6,294 bases of DNA from Gordonia sp. (in: high G+C Gram-positive bacteria) (GTDB taxonomy: Bacteria > Actinomycetota > Actinomycetes > Mycobacteriales > Mycobacteriaceae), in the NCBI GenBank assembly GCA_030152405.1, contig JASLJL010000138.1, positions 1 to 6,294 on the forward strand. Direction: 5' to 3'. Every line of letters begins with the position of its first letter. The stretch's first letter is position 1. Shown piece by piece: positions 4,562 through 6,294 of this stretch. A model generated the notes under the pieces. That model made no database searches and was not told where the DNA came from. It saw only the letters and a program-made list of their open reading frames with translations. The translations under genes were made by a program, and so were the position numbers.

Positions 4562-6294
4562 TTACGGCAGGCTCGTGCACACCGCGAGGACCGACGCCGC
4601 GATCCGTTCCCGGAAGGCCGACGACTCGTCGGGAAGGACCACGGAGAACGTGTCGACCGCCGTCGCACCCATCGTCGAGATGGTCGCCCAGGCGACGTTC
4701 ACTCCCGCCGCGTCGAGTTCGGCGGTCACCCGCGCGAGGAGACCTTCGTCGTCGCGGGCGCGCAGCTCCAACAGGTCGCGTCCCTTCTCCGGGCCCGCGA
4801 GCCACGAGACACGCGGCGGCGGGAGCACCCGGGAGGCCGGTACTCGGGCCTCCCCGACACGAACGGGTTCGGCCCGATCGGCGAGGCGTTTGGCGAGGGC
4901 CTGGTGGACGTCGAGCCCACCGGACAATGCCGAGGCCAAGCGCTGGCGCAGCAACTGCGCGTCCGGAGGTCCGCCGAACGTCGGCATCACCACGAATGAG
5001 TCGACCGCGGCGCCCGCGTGCGTCCGAACCGTCGCCGACTGCGCCTGCAGACCGGCGAGAGCGAGAACACCCGACATCGTCGAGAGCAGGCCGGGCGCAT
5101 CCGGAGCCACCATCGTCACGACGCTCATGTTCGGGCCGTCACCCGGCGCGACGACCACCTGTACGCCGCCCGCCTCGGCGAGCGCTCGCAGTTCGTCACT
5201 GAGCGGTTCGGGCTCGGCGATCGGCATGCCGCCGAGATGATCAACCACACGCTCCACCAGCCCGCCGATCAGAGACGCCTTCCACTCGTTCCACACGCCT
5301 GGTCCGGTCGCCTTCGAGTCCGCCTCGGCGAGCGCGCCGAGCAATTCGACGAGGACTCGGTCGCCACCCACCTGGTCGGCGACCCACGCCACCGTCGCCG
5401 GGTCGTTCACATCGCGGCGAGTCACCACCGACGGCAGCAGCAGGTGCAGTCGGACCGCGTCGACGAGCAGCGCCCGGTCGTCCGGCCACAGGCCCAGCCG
5501 GTCGGCGATCGGTCCGACGATCTCCGCTCCCGCGATCGAGTGGTCCGTCCCGCGCCCCTTACCGATGTCGTGCAGCAACGCACTCAGCAGGAGCAGGTCC
5601 GGCCGCGACACACTCGTCGTCAACTCGCCCGCGTACGCGACCGTCTCCAGCAGGTGCCGGTCGACGGTCCACGTGTGGACGGCGTCCCTGGGCGGCAGGT
5701 CCCTGACCGCGGCCCACTCCGGCAGGAGTCGGTCCCACAGGCCCGTCGCGTCGAGCGCTTCGACCGGACCGACGACGTCGTGTCCGGACGCGAGCAACAC
5801 AAGCAGATCCGACAGCGTCTCCCCCGACCACGGCTCGGGAATCGATGCGCCGTAACTGACCAGCCGGTCGAGGACCGAACCGTTGATCGGCAGGCGGTTG
5901 CGCGCAGACGCGCTCGCGACCCGCAGCACCAGGCCGGGATCATTGCTCGGCAGGGCCGTCTTCGCGAGGGCGACCTCGCCGTTGTGTTCGACGACGCCTT
6001 CGTCGAGCGGTCGACGCAGCGGCGGCTTGCGCAGGCGCGCGAGACCACGTCTGCCGACCGCTCCGGTCGCCGTGCGGAAGCCGGTGTCGACGGCGTACGA
6101 CGTGGTCCGCGCCGCGCCGCTGATCAGGCGAGCGAGGTCGAAGCGGTCACCCACCCCGAGTCCGGCGGCGATGTCGTCGGCGTCCTGCGCCCTGACCTGG
6201 TCGCGGGCCCGACCCGCGACCACGTGCAGTTCGGTCCGCACCGCGAGGAGATCGCTGTAAGCCGCGCGCAACGGCGATCCGGGTCGCCCTGGAT
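4562..6294 (-). CDS. glnD: PII nucleotidyltransferase/deadenylylase GlnD, partial (5' end outside window)
   Basis: This is the C-terminal three quarters or so of the enzyme that modifies and demodifies the PII protein according to glutamine level. The frame is open through 6294 and upstream codons still read as protein, so a TTG at 6271 is internal and the catalytic nucleotidyltransferase domain lies outside. Visible parts, numbered from 6271: a helical linker, SDLLAVRTELHVVAGRARD (6-24); an HD domain with WTVDRHLL (201-208), LLHDIGKGRGTDHS (232-245, with the His-Asp pair at 234-235) and RLHLLLPS (274-281), the PII-demodifying site; and two ACT domains, SVVTMVAPDAPGLLSTM (383-399) and LLELRARDDEGLLARV (500-515), which sense glutamine. 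In Corynebacterium glutamicum GlnD adenylylates rather than uridylylates GlnK, and the same may hold here. Usual upstream neighbours are amtB and glnB/glnK. Confidence 0.96.
   Translation of the reverse strand, partial: PGRPGSPLRAAYSDLLAVRTELHVVAGRARDQVRAQDADDIAAGLGVGDRFDLARLISGAARTTSYAVDTGFRTATGAVGRRGLARLRKPPLRRPLDEGVVEHNGEVALAKTALPSNDPGLVLRVASASARNRLPINGSVLDRLVSYGASIPEPWSGETLSDLLVLLASGHDVVGPVEALDATGLWDRLLPEWAAVRDLPPRDAVHTWTVDRHLLETVAYAGELTTSVSRPDLLLLSALLHDIGKGRGTDHSIAGAEIVGPIADRLGLWPDDRALLVDAVRLHLLLPSVVTRRDVNDPATVAWVADQVGGDRVLVELLGALAEADSKATGPGVWNEWKASLIGGLVERVVDHLGGMPIAEPEPLSDELRALAEAGGVQVVVAPGDGPNMSVVTMVAPDAPGLLSTMSGVLALAGLQAQSATVRTHAGAAVDSFVVMPTFGGPPDAQLLRQRLASALSGGLDVHQALAKRLADRAEPVRVGEARVPASRVLPPPRVSWLAGPEKGRDLLELRARDDEGLLARVTAELDAAGVNVAWATISTMGATAVDTFSVVLPDESSAFRERIAASVLAVCTSLP

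Overview
The window comes from a high-GC actinobacterium of the order Mycobacteriales (Corynebacteriales). Gordonia or a close relative fits best, but the genus is a guess from protein similarity recalled from memory and from the strong GC bias at third codon positions. Most of it is conserved chromosomal core carrying translation, protein-targeting and nitrogen-regulation genes. I see no insertion sequence, CRISPR array, tRNA or rRNA gene.

Layout by increasing coordinate: khpA (minus, 1-165, cut by the window edge) follows rpsP (minus, 162-605) with a 4-base overlap, the start of the usual rpsP-khpA-rimM-trmD cluster. A candidate rpsP promoter at 725-754 implies a leader of roughly 110 nt containing a hairpin. 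A six-helix membrane protein gene (plus, 848-1510) runs divergently from rpsP. It ends three bases before the stop of an amidohydrolase gene (minus, 1514-2587). That gene lies 13 bases downstream of ffh (minus, 2601-4175), so ffh and the amidohydrolase probably form one transcript. After a 386-base spacer comes the 3' part of glnD (minus, 4562 to beyond 6294), whose N-terminal nucleotidyltransferase domain is outside the window.

Functionally, rpsP and khpA belong to ribosome assembly and RNA binding. ffh encodes the protein subunit of the signal recognition particle, which delivers nascent membrane proteins to FtsY. glnD encodes the PII-modifying enzyme of nitrogen control; in this order its relatives usually follow amtB and glnB/glnK, with ftsY and smc further upstream. 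The amidohydrolase resembles the ffh neighbour Rv2915c of Mycobacterium tuberculosis, and its substrate is unknown.

The least ordinary part is the ffh-glnD spacer (4176-4561). It holds a 72-base imperfect palindrome with 36-base arms, seven bases after the glnD stop, and a short minus-strand reading frame that looks like the N-terminal half of a small actinobacterial PH-like protein and stops early. I do not see a convincing new multi-gene system in this window. The palindrome and the truncated reading frame deserve the closest look.
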